25,001 nt of DNA from assembly GCA_900766825.1 (NCBI GenBank), contig CAAFWU010000090.1, positions 1 to 25,001 of the forward strand. The letters run 5' to 3'. The notes under the pieces were generated by a model. The model worked only from the letters and a program-made list of their open reading frames with translations. It had not been told where the DNA came from and ran no database searches. How positions within the stretch are numbered: position 1 is the stretch's first letter; each line of letters opens with the position of its first letter. The DNA is from Bacteroidales bacterium (GTDB taxonomy: Bacteria > Bacteroidota > Bacteroidia > Bacteroidales > Marinilabiliaceae). Made by a program: the position numbers and the translations under genes. This document shows positions 17,660 through 24,963 of the stretch, one piece after another.

Positions 17660-18244
17660 TTAGCAAAGGCCAGAGAAGCCAACAAAGGCCATGGCCATGA
17701 GACCAGCAGTAATGAGCGCAATGGGGGTACCCTTCATAGACTGAGGAACATCCATCAGTTCAAGATGCTCGCGGAGAGCCGAGAAGAGTATGAGAGCCAA
17801 AGCATAGCCAATGGCAGTGGCGATGGCGTAGATAACGCCCTTGATTAGGTCATAATCGCCAGAGGCAACACCATTGCCAACTGTTATGGCCACACCGAGG
17901 ATGCAGCAGTTGGTGGTGATGAGAGGCAAGAAGACGCCCAGAGCCGAATAGAGAGATGGAGAAATCTTTTTGAGTATGATTTCGACCATCTGAACAAGCG
18001 ATGCTATGACCAAAATGAAGAGGATGGTCTGCATATACTGGATATCGAAAGCATTGAGGACGAACTTCTGCAAAAGGTAGGTAACAATGGTTGCCAGAGT
18101 GAGGACAAAAGTTACCGCAGCACCCATGCCCGCAGCCGTAGACATCTTTTTAGAGACACCCAAGAAGGGGCAGATGCCAAGGAACTGAGAGAGGACGACG
18201 TTGTTTACAAAAATGGCCGCGATGGCCAGAGTTACATATTCCAT
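17660..18244 (-). CDS. rnfA: RNF complex membrane subunit A
   Basis: RnfA is a six-helix membrane subunit of the ferredoxin:NAD+ oxidoreductase (RNF) complex, homologous to NqrE. With RnfE it forms the ion-channel core. The 194-residue protein has the family pattern: EYVTLAIAAIFVNNVVLSQFLGICPFLGVSKK at the N-terminus, SLYSALGVFLPLITTNCCILG in the middle (conserved Cys pair), and GLMAMAFVGFSGLC at the end. Length and motifs are normal. It is the last gene of the operon, 5 bases after rnfE and followed by a terminator. It aligns with the NqrE fragment at the left of the window (same LGVFLPLI-NC-LG core), so two paralogous pump subunits are present in this window. Confidence 0.97.
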   Translation of the reverse strand: MEYVTLAIAAIFVNNVVLSQFLGICPFLGVSKKMSTAAGMGAAVTFVLTLATIVTYLLQKFVLNAFDIQYMQTILFILVIASLVQMVEIILKKISPSLYSALGVFLPLITTNCCILGVAITVGNGVASGDYDLIKGVIYAIATAIGYALALILFSALREHLELMDVPQSMKGTPIALITAGLMAMAFVGFSGLC

Positions 18245-18249
18245 GTTAC

Positions 18250-18837
18250 CTAAGCCTTCTTAGAGAGTTTATTGACAACAACAATTACATAGCCAAGAGC
18301 TATGAAAGCACCAGGGGCAAGCACAAAGGCCAGCATACCAAAGTCTTCGCCCCACAAGGTGAGACCAAAGATGGCACCAGAGCCCAAAAGTTCGCGAACA
18401 GCGCCCAAGATGGTAAGAGCCAACGTAAAGCCGAGGCCGCAGCCGATGCCATCGAGGAGCGAATCGAGAGGAGAGTTCTTGGAAGCGAAAGACTCTGCAC
18501 GACCCAACACAATGCAGTTAACCACAATGAGGGGAATGAAGAGACCGAGCGAAGCGTAGAGTGAAGGAACGTAGGCTTTCATGAGCATCTCGAGCACCGT
18601 AACGAAGGTGGCAATGATGACAATGAAAGAGGGAATGCGGACCATGTCGGGAATGAGGTTCTTGACCGCCGATATGACCACGTTGCTGCACATGAGCACC
18701 GCCATGGTGGCCAGACCCATGCCCATGCCATTGATGGCCGAGGTGGTGGTGCCCAGAGTAGGACACATACCCAAAAGGAGTACCAGCGCAGGATTCTCCT
18801 TTATGATGCCGTTGGTTAATATCTGTAATTTATTCAT
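18250..18837 (-). CDS. rnfE: RNF complex membrane subunit E
   Basis: RnfE is the partner of RnfA in the membrane core of RNF and is homologous to NqrD. It has 195 residues and about six helices. Recognisable segments are NGIIKENPALVLLLGMCPTLGTTTSAINGMGMG, ASLGLFIPLIVVNCIVLGRAESFASKN, GIGCGLGFTLALTILGAVRELLGSG, and a C-terminal LAPGAFIALGYVIVVVNK. The invariant NC and LGRAE motifs are present, so it appears functional. The start is ATG 18835-18837. A 126-base spacer separates it from rnfG, much longer than the 1-23 base gaps at the other tight junctions of this operon. Confidence 0.97.
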   Translation of the reverse strand: MNKLQILTNGIIKENPALVLLLGMCPTLGTTTSAINGMGMGLATMAVLMCSNVVISAVKNLIPDMVRIPSFIVIIATFVTVLEMLMKAYVPSLYASLGLFIPLIVVNCIVLGRAESFASKNSPLDSLLDGIGCGLGFTLALTILGAVRELLGSGAIFGLTLWGEDFGMLAFVLAPGAFIALGYVIVVVNKLSKKA

Positions 18838-18963
18838 CTCAAATAGATTAGAAAAAGAGTCGCAGCAGTTAATCAGTAGCCTTGAGAGAGGAAACCAAAG
18901 CGATGTTGGGCACCTAAAGGCTCAAGACCAAGATAAAAAGGGACTCGGATTTGTGCCAAAGAA
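18838..18963 (-). other. Intercistronic spacer rnfG-rnfE with nested short inverted repeats
   Basis: This 126-base spacer has no reading frame. It holds nested complementary segments: gagtc (18857-18861) with gactc (18942-18946), cttgag (18881-18886) with ctcaag (18921-18926), and ccaa (18895-18898) with ttgg (18906-18909). Each stem is short and could be chance. No T-tract follows, so it is not a terminator. Confidence 0.35.
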
Positions 18964-19695
18964 TTATTTCTCAGGTTCAGTCATGGCGTTGCAAGGAGCC
19001 TCGGGGGCAGCCTCGGCAGCTACTTCGGTCACAGCAGCGGAATCAGCAGGAACTGCATCGGAGGCGGGAGCGGCCTTGGTGGTGGCACCAGAGAGAGCAT
19101 CGGTGTTGCCTGTGAAAACAGCGTGATACTCAGCATTTACAGCTTTGAGGAAGGCGCGGCTGGTGATGGTAGAGGCAGTGATGGCATCAATTTCGCCACC
19201 ATCTTTGGAGACGGTGAGGTTATTCTTGCCAGGGTTCTTGCCTACAATGGTACGCTTCTCGCCACTCTCTTTTTGGAACCAAGCGTTGGCTTTGGCACCC
19301 AGACCTGGAGTCTCGGCAGTCTTGAGAATCTCGTAGCCCATGATGTTGCCCTCGGCATCGAAACCTGTGAGCACGGTAAGGTCGGGCGAGAAACCATTGA
19401 CAGATGTCTTAACGGCTTTGCCGATGACGGCACCATTCTCAGAGGCTGTGTAGACGGTAAAGAAGTGCTCCTTGCCATCGTCGCCCTTAACATTAAGATC
19501 CTCGACCTGCACATCTATTTGTTTGCCCTGCGCCAAGAGGACCTTGCTAATGCCGTCCTCGAGAATTTTCTTCTCTATGGCAGCTATGGGATCGGCTGTT
19601 ACAGAATGCATTACGCCAAGCAGCGCAGCAGAAATCATGGTCACGGCTGTGAGGACGATGGCCATGTTAGGAAGTGTAGACTCTAACTTTTTCAT
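18964..19695 (-). CDS. rnfG: RNF complex flavoprotein subunit G
   Basis: RnfG is a periplasm-facing flavoprotein anchored by one helix (about residues 10-32), homologous to NqrC, and normally carries covalent FMN. It has 243 residues. It contains the conserved ETPGLGAKANAWF segment and the flavinylation region D170-A-I-T173-A-S-T176-I-T178-SRAF. The usual ApbE target is S/T-G-A-T/S-x-T/S; here the central Gly-Ala reads Ala-Ser. A second near-match occurs at S202-G-A-T205-TK, followed by an unusual Ala/Pro/Glu-rich tail ending in NAMTEPEK. The start ATG overlaps the rnfD stop by one base (TAATG), implying translational coupling. Identity is certain; which Thr carries FMN is not. Confidence 0.95.
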   Translation of the reverse strand: MKKLESTLPNMAIVLTAVTMISAALLGVMHSVTADPIAAIEKKILEDGISKVLLAQGKQIDVQVEDLNVKGDDGKEHFFTVYTASENGAVIGKAVKTSVNGFSPDLTVLTGFDAEGNIMGYEILKTAETPGLGAKANAWFQKESGEKRTIVGKNPGKNNLTVSKDGGEIDAITASTITSRAFLKAVNAEYHAVFTGNTDALSGATTKAAPASDAVPADSAAVTEVAAEAAPEAPCNAMTEPEK

Positions 19696-20666
19696 TATGC
19701 TTTCTCCCCAAATCTTGTCGGTTTGCAGAATCGGTTGATGAGAGGTGTGACAATGTTCATAATCAGGATGGCAAAAGACATACCCTCGGGATATGCACCA
19801 AAGTCACGAATAAGGATGGTGAGCACACCAATGCCGCAGCCATAGATGATCATACCCAAATGCGTCATGGGCGAAGTGACATAGTCTGTGGCCATGAAGA
19901 TGGCGCCAAGCAGAGCACCACCAGTGAGGATGGCAAAGAGAGGCGACACATAGACATCGGGATCGCAGAGATAGAAAACACCCTGAAGCAGAGCCATGGA
20001 ACCAAGAACAGCCACGGGAATGTGCCAAGTGATTACCTTGAAAACCAAGAGGATGACAAGACCAATAAGCAGCGCGATGGCCGAGATTTCGCCTAGCGAA
20101 CCACCTATGTTGCCCAGAAAGAGGTCGGAACTGGATGGAATATTAGCTATGTCGCTGATTTTAGTACCACTCATAACAGCCTCCTTAACAAGACCGAGTG
20201 GAGTGGCTCCCGTGGCAGCATCAACAGCATTGGGCACAGGCCAAGAGGTCATCTGAGCAGGGAAAGAGAGCAAGAGGAACACGCGACCACCAATGGCGGG
20301 GTTAACAATGTTCTGACCCAAACCACCAAATGTTTGCTTGCAGACGCCAATGGCAAAGAGAGCGCCAAGGACAACAATCCACAAGGGGAGGTTGGAGGGA
20401 AGGTTAAAGGCCAAAATGAGACCCGTGAGAGCTGCCGAGCCATCGGTGATGGTGGGCGAGGTCTTGAGGATGAAGCGCTGAATGAGATACTCAAAAGCGA
20501 CGCAGGCAACCACCGAGGTGAGCACCACAATGAGTGAGCTAACACCAAAGATGAGGACTGATGTCACCAAAGCAGGGACAAGCGCAGCCGCCACAAGTAA
20601 CATATTGCGTCGCACAGAGTCGCACGAGTGGACGTGAGGCGAGGCCGATATGGTCAATTTATTCAT
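19695..20666 (-). CDS. rnfD: RNF complex membrane flavoprotein subunit D
   Basis: RnfD is a multi-helix membrane subunit carrying covalent FMN and is homologous to NqrB. The start chosen is ATG 20664-20666 (MNKLTISASPHVHS, 323 residues). This matches the usual SPH N-terminus; ten extra in-frame codons upstream are less likely. Features are TDGSAALTGLILAFNLP, GGLGQNIVNPAIGGRVFLLLSFP and the flavinylation motif T152-G-A-T155-PLG, with T155 the expected FMN ligand. The C-terminal half has MATDYVTSPMTHLGMIIYGCGIGVLTILIRDFGAYPEG. Everything expected is present. It precedes and overlaps rnfG, and lies about 156 bases after rnfC across a foldable spacer. Confidence 0.97.
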   Translation of the reverse strand: MNKLTISASPHVHSCDSVRRNMLLVAAALVPALVTSVLIFGVSSLIVVLTSVVACVAFEYLIQRFILKTSPTITDGSAALTGLILAFNLPSNLPLWIVVLGALFAIGVCKQTFGGLGQNIVNPAIGGRVFLLLSFPAQMTSWPVPNAVDAATGATPLGLVKEAVMSGTKISDIANIPSSSDLFLGNIGGSLGEISAIALLIGLVILLVFKVITWHIPVAVLGSMALLQGVFYLCDPDVYVSPLFAILTGGALLGAIFMATDYVTSPMTHLGMIIYGCGIGVLTILIRDFGAYPEGMSFAILIMNIVTPLINRFCKPTRFGEKA

Positions 20667-20696
20667 TGGACTGTTTATTGTTGTTTTTGTAACCAA

Positions 20697-20790
20697 CGTC
20701 TCTTAACTTAACCAACTGAGATACAAAATGTTGATATTCAAGCGTATTGCCCGCTAAGGATTGCAGAACCACAGAGTTAAAAGAGAGACG
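20697..20790 (-). other. Imperfect long inverted repeat in the rnfC-rnfD spacer
   Basis: cgtctcttaact (20697-20708) pairs with agttaa (20775-20780) and gagacg (20785-20790), giving 12 base pairs interrupted by a 4-base bulge (aaga). The enclosed arm also holds small hairpins (agcg-tattgcc-cgct, ttg-atatt-caa). No T-run follows in the direction of transcription, so it is not an intrinsic terminator. It could be a stability or processing element in the rnf mRNA. I see no reading frame in the spacer. Confidence 0.5.
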
Positions 20791-20822
20791 CGCTATTCGA
20801 TGATAGAAAAACGTTTACAAGT

Positions 20823-22217
20823 TTAGTTGGCCTTTGCCTTCTCTGCCTCCGCTTTAGCTTTTTCGGCATCGGCAGCAGCCTTTTTAGCGGCAGCCTCGGC
20901 ACGAATTTGTGCCATTACCTTGCCTTTGCCAAGACGTATCCAGTCGAGCAATGGTCGGTTGCTTGGGCAAGTGAAGCTGCAGCAGCCACACTCTATGCAG
21001 TCGTAGATGCGCTCGGCACGAGCATCGTCGAAACGGCTAAGCATAGAAAGTTTGGATATGAGATAAGGCTCGAGACCCATGGGACATACGCCTACACACT
21101 TGGCGCAGCGGATGCAGTTGGCAATCTCGGGGCGACGAGCATCGACCTGATTCATAAGGGTTATGCCCGATGTACCTTTAACAACAGGAACGTCGATGTT
21201 GGTGAAGGCACGACCCATCATTGGACCGCCACCTATGACCTTGCCACAATCATCGGGCATGCCACCAGCCTCATCGATGAGGTTCTTGACTGGTGTGCCA
21301 ATGCGAACCAAGAGGTTGCAGGGCTCGCGGAGGGGCTTGCCAGTGACGCAGACAACGCGCTCGATGAGGGGCTTATTCTTCTGCACGGCCTCGTAGATTG
21401 CATAGACTGTGCCAACGTTCTGAACAACGGCGCCAACGTTGATGGGCAACTTGCCGCTGGGAACCTGACGACCAATGCACGCATCGATGAGCTGTTTCTC
21501 GCCACCCTGAGGGTAACGGAGCTTGAGGGGCTGCACCTCGATGCCTTTAAACTGCGAGGCGAGACGAGTAAGGTTGTCTATGGCGTCGCGCTTATTGTTC
21601 TCGATGCCAATGATGGCCTTGCCAACACCGAGGGCACGCATAAGGATGCTGATGCCGATGAGGATCTCCTCGCCATGCTCGAGCATGAGTCGGTGGTCGC
21701 TGGTGAGGTAGGGCTCACACTCAACACCGTTGATAATGAGGGCCTCGCACTTTTGTCCTGGGGGTACAGAGAGTTTAACGTGGGCTGGGAAGGTTGCACC
21801 ACCCATGCCAACGATGCCCATATCCTTTACACGAGCGATGATGTCTTTGGGCTCCATGGTAATCTCGCGACGGATGGCCGAAGAGCGGTCGATGGTGGGT
21901 TCCCATTCGTCGCCCTCAACTGTTATGACGATGGCGGGCTTGCGGGCTCCATTGCCATCGACGAAATCCTCGATTTTCTTAACCTTGCCCGAGACAGGAG
22001 AGTGGATGTTGGCGGAGACGAAGCCATTGGCTTCAGCAATGAGTTGTCCCACCTTGACTGAATCGCCTACAGCCACAATGGGCTTGGCAGGAGCACCGAT
22101 ATGCTGGGCAATGGGTACTTTGACCTCGCTGGGGACAGGCAACTGCTTTATGGCACTACCAGCCGAGAGCTTCATATCGTTCGGGTGGATGCCTCCTAAC
22201 TTAAATGTCTTCAACAC
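20823..22217 (-). CDS. rnfC: RNF complex NADH-binding iron-sulfur subunit C
   Basis: RnfC is the peripheral subunit that exchanges electrons with NAD(H) using FMN and two 4Fe-4S clusters. It has 464 residues from a GTG start (22215-22217); MLKTFKLGGIHP matches the family N-terminus. Domains in order are an N-terminal RnfC domain with a biotinyl-like segment (GQLIAEANGFVSANIHSPVSGKV), a Rossmann-like NADH/FMN part with VGMGGATFPAHVKL and INGVECEPYLTSD, and a SLBB segment. The two ferredoxin clusters are C368/C371/C374/C378 and C407/C410/C413/C417. The C-terminus is a short Ala/Lys/Glu-rich tail (about residues 440-464), probably helical. All ligands are present. Confidence 0.97.
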   Translation of the reverse strand: MLKTFKLGGIHPNDMKLSAGSAIKQLPVPSEVKVPIAQHIGAPAKPIVAVGDSVKVGQLIAEANGFVSANIHSPVSGKVKKIEDFVDGNGARKPAIVITVEGDEWEPTIDRSSAIRREITMEPKDIIARVKDMGIVGMGGATFPAHVKLSVPPGQKCEALIINGVECEPYLTSDHRLMLEHGEEILIGISILMRALGVGKAIIGIENNKRDAIDNLTRLASQFKGIEVQPLKLRYPQGGEKQLIDACIGRQVPSGKLPINVGAVVQNVGTVYAIYEAVQKNKPLIERVVCVTGKPLREPCNLLVRIGTPVKNLIDEAGGMPDDCGKVIGGGPMMGRAFTNIDVPVVKGTSGITLMNQVDARRPEIANCIRCAKCVGVCPMGLEPYLISKLSMLSRFDDARAERIYDCIECGCCSFTCPSNRPLLDWIRLGKGKVMAQIRAEAAAKKAAADAEKAKAEAEKAKAN

Positions 22218-22239
22218 TTTGCTATGTCTTTATGTTGTG

Positions 22240-22325
22240 TGACGTCGTGGGGGGGGAAAATACGGCATCGAGTGGACTACACTCCAGAGAGAGCGGAGGG
22301 CAGTTGCGATGCCTAAAAGACGTCA
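22240..22325 (-). other. Foldable rnfB-rnfC spacer with nested inverted repeats and a C8 run
   Basis: The 152-base spacer (22218-22369) contains an outer 7-bp inverted pair, tgacgtc (22240-22246) and gacgtca (22319-22325). A second 7-bp pair lies inside it, ggcatcg (22264-22270) and cgatgcc (22307-22313), and within that a hairpin gagtg-gacta-cactc (22270-22284). A run of eight G on the plus strand (22249-22256, C8 in the transcript) lies in one arm. No T-tract follows. No reading frame was seen. Confidence 0.45.
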
Positions 22326-22369
22326 GGAATTACAATAAAAAAGAGGGAGTTAGCGGTGCAGTGATACGC

Positions 22370-23311
22370 TTAGGCGTTATTCTGCGTAGGCTTAGGCTGC
22401 TCCTCAGGCTTAACTTCGGTCTTAACCTCTGGTTTAGCTTCGGGCTTAGCGGCTGCTGCAGTAGCGGCTGGCTTAGCGGGAACAGCAGGGCGAGGAGGGA
22501 AGTTGAGTTCGTGGATGGCATGAGTGGGACATACGGCAGCACACTTGCGGCAGAGGCGGCACTTGGTGAAGTCGATGTAGGCCACATTATTCTCGACTGT
22601 AATGGCATCGAATTGACACTCCTTGGCACACTTGCCACAACCTATGCAGGCGTTCTTGCAGGCCTTCATTGCCACGGCACCCTTGTCCTTATTTACACAA
22701 GAAACAAAGAGCTTGCGACCCTTTGGACCCTTGTTGCGGACCTCTATGATGCCCTTAGGGCAAGAGCGAGCGCAACTGCCACAGCCACCGCAAATATCCT
22801 CGTTAACCTCGGGAAGACCTGTTTTGGGATTGATTTGGATGGCTCCGAACTGGCAAGCATCGACGCAGTCGCCACAACCGAGGCAACCGAAGGAGCAACC
22901 TGTATCACCAGCGAAATGAGTGGCAGCAATGGCACAACTCTTAGCACCATCGTAGACGAGCGTTTTGGGACGCACATCGCAATTGCCATTGCACCTAACC
23001 ACAGCAACTTTTGGTTCGGCAGCAGCAACCTTTTTGCCCAAAATAGTAGCCACTTTTTCCATAACCTCTTCGCCACCAGCGGTGCAGTAGAGGCCATCGA
23101 GATCGTCGGCTTTGGCCAGAGCGCAAGCGAGACCATGACAGCCAGGGAAACCACAGCCACCACAGTTGGCGCCAGGCAGCGCACCCTCGACCTGCCCAAT
23201 GAGGGGATCTTCGTGCACTTTGAATTTCTGCGAGACGAAGTAGAGAATCACAGCCGCAATGCAACCTGTGATGGCCAACGCCGCAACAGTTATCAGAATA
23301 CTACTCTCCAT
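22370..23311 (-). CDS. rnfB: RNF complex ferredoxin-oxidising iron-sulfur subunit B
   Basis: RnfB receives electrons from reduced ferredoxin and hands them into the membrane part of RNF. It has 313 residues. An N-terminal helix (about 5-27) is followed by the 4Fe-4S domain ANCGGCGFPGCHGLACA (C50, C53, C58 and a later Cys, C76). An array of CxxCxxCxxxC ferredoxin motifs follows: CLGCGDCVDAC, CGGCGSCARSC, CIGCGKCAKEC and CRLCRKCAAVC. This is a multi-cluster RnfB, as in Bacteroidetes and Firmicutes. The last ~40 residues are a low-complexity Pro/Ala/Lys/Glu tail with repeats of KPE and VKPE. It starts 23 bases after rseC. Confidence 0.97.
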   Translation of the reverse strand: MESSILITVAALAITGCIAAVILYFVSQKFKVHEDPLIGQVEGALPGANCGGCGFPGCHGLACALAKADDLDGLYCTAGGEEVMEKVATILGKKVAAAEPKVAVVRCNGNCDVRPKTLVYDGAKSCAIAATHFAGDTGCSFGCLGCGDCVDACQFGAIQINPKTGLPEVNEDICGGCGSCARSCPKGIIEVRNKGPKGRKLFVSCVNKDKGAVAMKACKNACIGCGKCAKECQFDAITVENNVAYIDFTKCRLCRKCAAVCPTHAIHELNFPPRPAVPAKPAATAAAAKPEAKPEVKTEVKPEEQPKPTQNNA

Positions 23312-23334
23312 GTCTTAGACTTCAAATTTTCTTT

Positions 23335-23760
23335 TTATGATTGGTATTTTGTTTTGAAACGGAATTCCTTATCGATACGTGGTGAGACGAATTTGAGGAT
23401 GATATAATAAGGTATGAGCATAGCAAGCGCCGCAATGCCAGCTGTGGCATCGGAGGCGTGGAGTGCCTTGGCAAAAAGGAGGCCAAGCAGCATTAGGATG
23501 AGTGGGGAGACATAGGCAACAAAGATGGCTAGAGTGCCCATGGTTTCGGTTCCTTGCACAACAACATGGTCTCCAACGTTTCGGACCTCGCCAGGCTGAA
23601 GTGCTACGCGCACCATTTTTTCTTTTTGCTCAGATGCGGTGCATAGCTGGGCTGCTTTGCAGGAGGCACAAGCAGAGGTGGAAAGGATGGAGACTTGCAT
23701 TACATCGCCATCGATTGACACAACGGTACCCTCATGTTCTATGACATTGTTCTGAGACAT
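23335..23760 (-). CDS. rseC: RseC/MucC-family protein (SoxR reducing system type)
   Basis: This is a small inner-membrane protein of the RseC/MucC family, regularly the first gene of Bacteroidetes rnf operons. The family is implicated in SoxR reduction and sigma-E control elsewhere; its exact job here is unknown. The start chosen is ATG 23758-23760 (MSQNNVIEHEGTV, 141 residues), because EHEGTVVSIDGD is where the family begins. An in-frame upstream extension (to 23871) is unlike the family. The Cys cluster C31-A-S-C34...C40 is typical. Two transmembrane helices follow (about residues 76-98 and 106-123), with a short basic C-terminus. Co-transcription with rnfB is likely given the 23-base gap. 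Confidence 0.92.
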   Translation of the reverse strand: MSQNNVIEHEGTVVSIDGDVMQVSILSTSACASCKAAQLCTASEQKEKMVRVALQPGEVRNVGDHVVVQGTETMGTLAIFVAYVSPLILMLLGLLFAKALHASDATAGIAALAMLIPYYIILKFVSPRIDKEFRFKTKYQS

Positions 23761-23921
23761 AGGTGCAGAAAAGGGGCTAAATTGATTGATGTTGTAAAAT
23801 ATTGGGTTGGGCATCGCCTCACAAACACCTCTTTGTGGTAAGGAGAAGTGTCCACAGAAGTGGAACTGCAAGGCAAATGGACATTGCTGTTAAGAATAGA
23901 AAGTATCCAACGTTTCTACCT

Positions 23922-23929
23922 CAAATATA
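23922..23929 (-). promoter_or_regulatory. Candidate -7 box for the rnf operon
   Basis: On the minus strand TATATTTG (23929-23922) fits the Bacteroidetes TAnnTTTG box. The -33 region is T-rich but has no clear TTTG. It would give a leader of about 155 bases before rseC, with no reading frame recognised in it. Confidence 0.4.
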
Positions 23930-24365
23930 AAACACTTCTTTAAGAAATAAAAACGTTTTTTGCATCAAAAGCTAAACGCAGAATTCGTTTCTTAAAGCAA
24001 CATTGATGGTAAGTATTGAAACATAGGATGTTCCGAACAGAAAGGGCAACTAAAGAGGAGTAATGTCATAATCTGTGCAAACGATTTAACAACAGTACAC
24101 AACAATCCTCTGTGTTGATTTCCGAATGCAAAGATTGCAATATTAGTTGGATTTTGGCAAGCTGAATTGGTAAAAAATTGCAGAAATTGCAAAATGGCAA
24201 TTACAAAAGTTGTGTAACGGAGGCGAGGCTTAGGTAAATAGATTACCAAAGTTTAGCACTTTTTGTGATTTAAAAGGGGGCATAAAGAACTCAATAGAGT
24301 GGTAGATATGAGAGAAAAAAGAGATTTAAAAGCGTATTGGGGACTAAAGAGGGGGGGAATATTAG
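23930..24365. other. Gene-poor A+T-rich stretch
   Basis: About 430 bases lie between the rnf promoter region and the phage-like fragment. I see no credible gene, RNA gene or terminator. There are a few small inverted repeats (aattgc at 24184-24195 region with gcaatt, and ggtaa with ttacc near 24234-24246) and several copies of attgca. An 85-codon minus-strand frame (23992-24249) has no recognisable features. Confidence 0.5.
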
Positions 24366-24878
24366 TTACACATTAATAACAACCCCAAGGTGTCAGATGC
24401 CGCAGTGAATGCTTACGATGCAACCGAAATTGCAAGCGCTGCCGAGAGTGTAGCAGATTCCACCGCCTCCACCGCCCTAAGCACCGCAAACAGTGCTCAA
24501 GCAGCTGTTTCTAACGCTGGACTGGCGGGGAGGAATTATGCGCTCCTCACCTCTACTCCTATTACTCGAACAGCAACTACTCTCCATCCAGTAGACTCCA
24601 GTGGTAACTACATTCTTGACTCCAATGGTGACCCCATCGCATGGACTCTCTATTTCTATCAAGCCCTAACTGGCAACGCAGCGTGCGAAAAAGGAACTAA
24701 GATTACTGTATCTTTCGACTACGACATCAAAATTACAGAGGGGTCGTTCAAGCTCATTGTGCAAAGAATATGGAACCTTCTGTTTCAACCCACGGAGGAT
24801 ATGTCGGGTCACTTTCCCAAGACAATAACGCTGGGTTCGACCATAACCGACTGCGAAAAGCATGGATTAGTGTTTTGA
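24366..24878 (+). pseudogene. Phage tail-fibre/minor structural protein fragment
   Basis: This resembles part of a Bacteroides-type phage tail or minor structural protein. An Ala/Ser/Thr-rich coiled coil (DATEIASAAESVADSTA, then STANSAQAAVSNAG) leads into GRNYALLTSTPITRTATT and a beta-rich domain (GTKITVSFDYDIKITEGSF, then MSGHFPKTITLGSTITD). The frame has no sensible start: homology-like sequence appears abruptly at about 24375 (NNNPKVSDAAVNAYD), and the GTG at 24390 is internal. It stops at TGA 24876-24878 after HGLVF, but the same frame continues PENTPSKFKKN. This suggests the TGA replaced a sense codon such as CGA in a longer gene. No other phage genes are visible in the window. It is probably a decayed prophage remnant. 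Confidence 0.6.
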
Positions 24879-24963
24879 CCCGAAAATACACCGAGTAAGT
24901 TTAAGAAAAATCTTAACTTGCATGTCTTATACTAGAAAAAGTTGACTCATAATAGAGTTAACA

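Noticed and set aside
20907..22061. 384-codon open frame antisense to rnfC
   Set aside because: rnfC is intact with all cluster ligands. The antisense translation lacks recognisable motifs and reflects composition.
22205..23407. 400-codon open frame antisense to rnfB and its flanking spacer
   Set aside because: It spans the rnfB gene and both boundaries and is Thr/Ala/Gly-rich with no family resemblance. It is a shadow of the Cys/Gly-rich RnfB coding sequence.
23761..23871. N-terminal extension of RseC by 37 residues
   Set aside because: The extension has no resemblance to the family and would require a non-canonical start. The ATG at 23758-23760 gives the normal N-terminus.
24080..24200. 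Repeated attgca words as a possible short tandem or CRISPR-like repeat
   Set aside because: The copies are 6 bases long, irregularly spaced, and lie in A+T-rich sequence. There is no repeat-spacer architecture.
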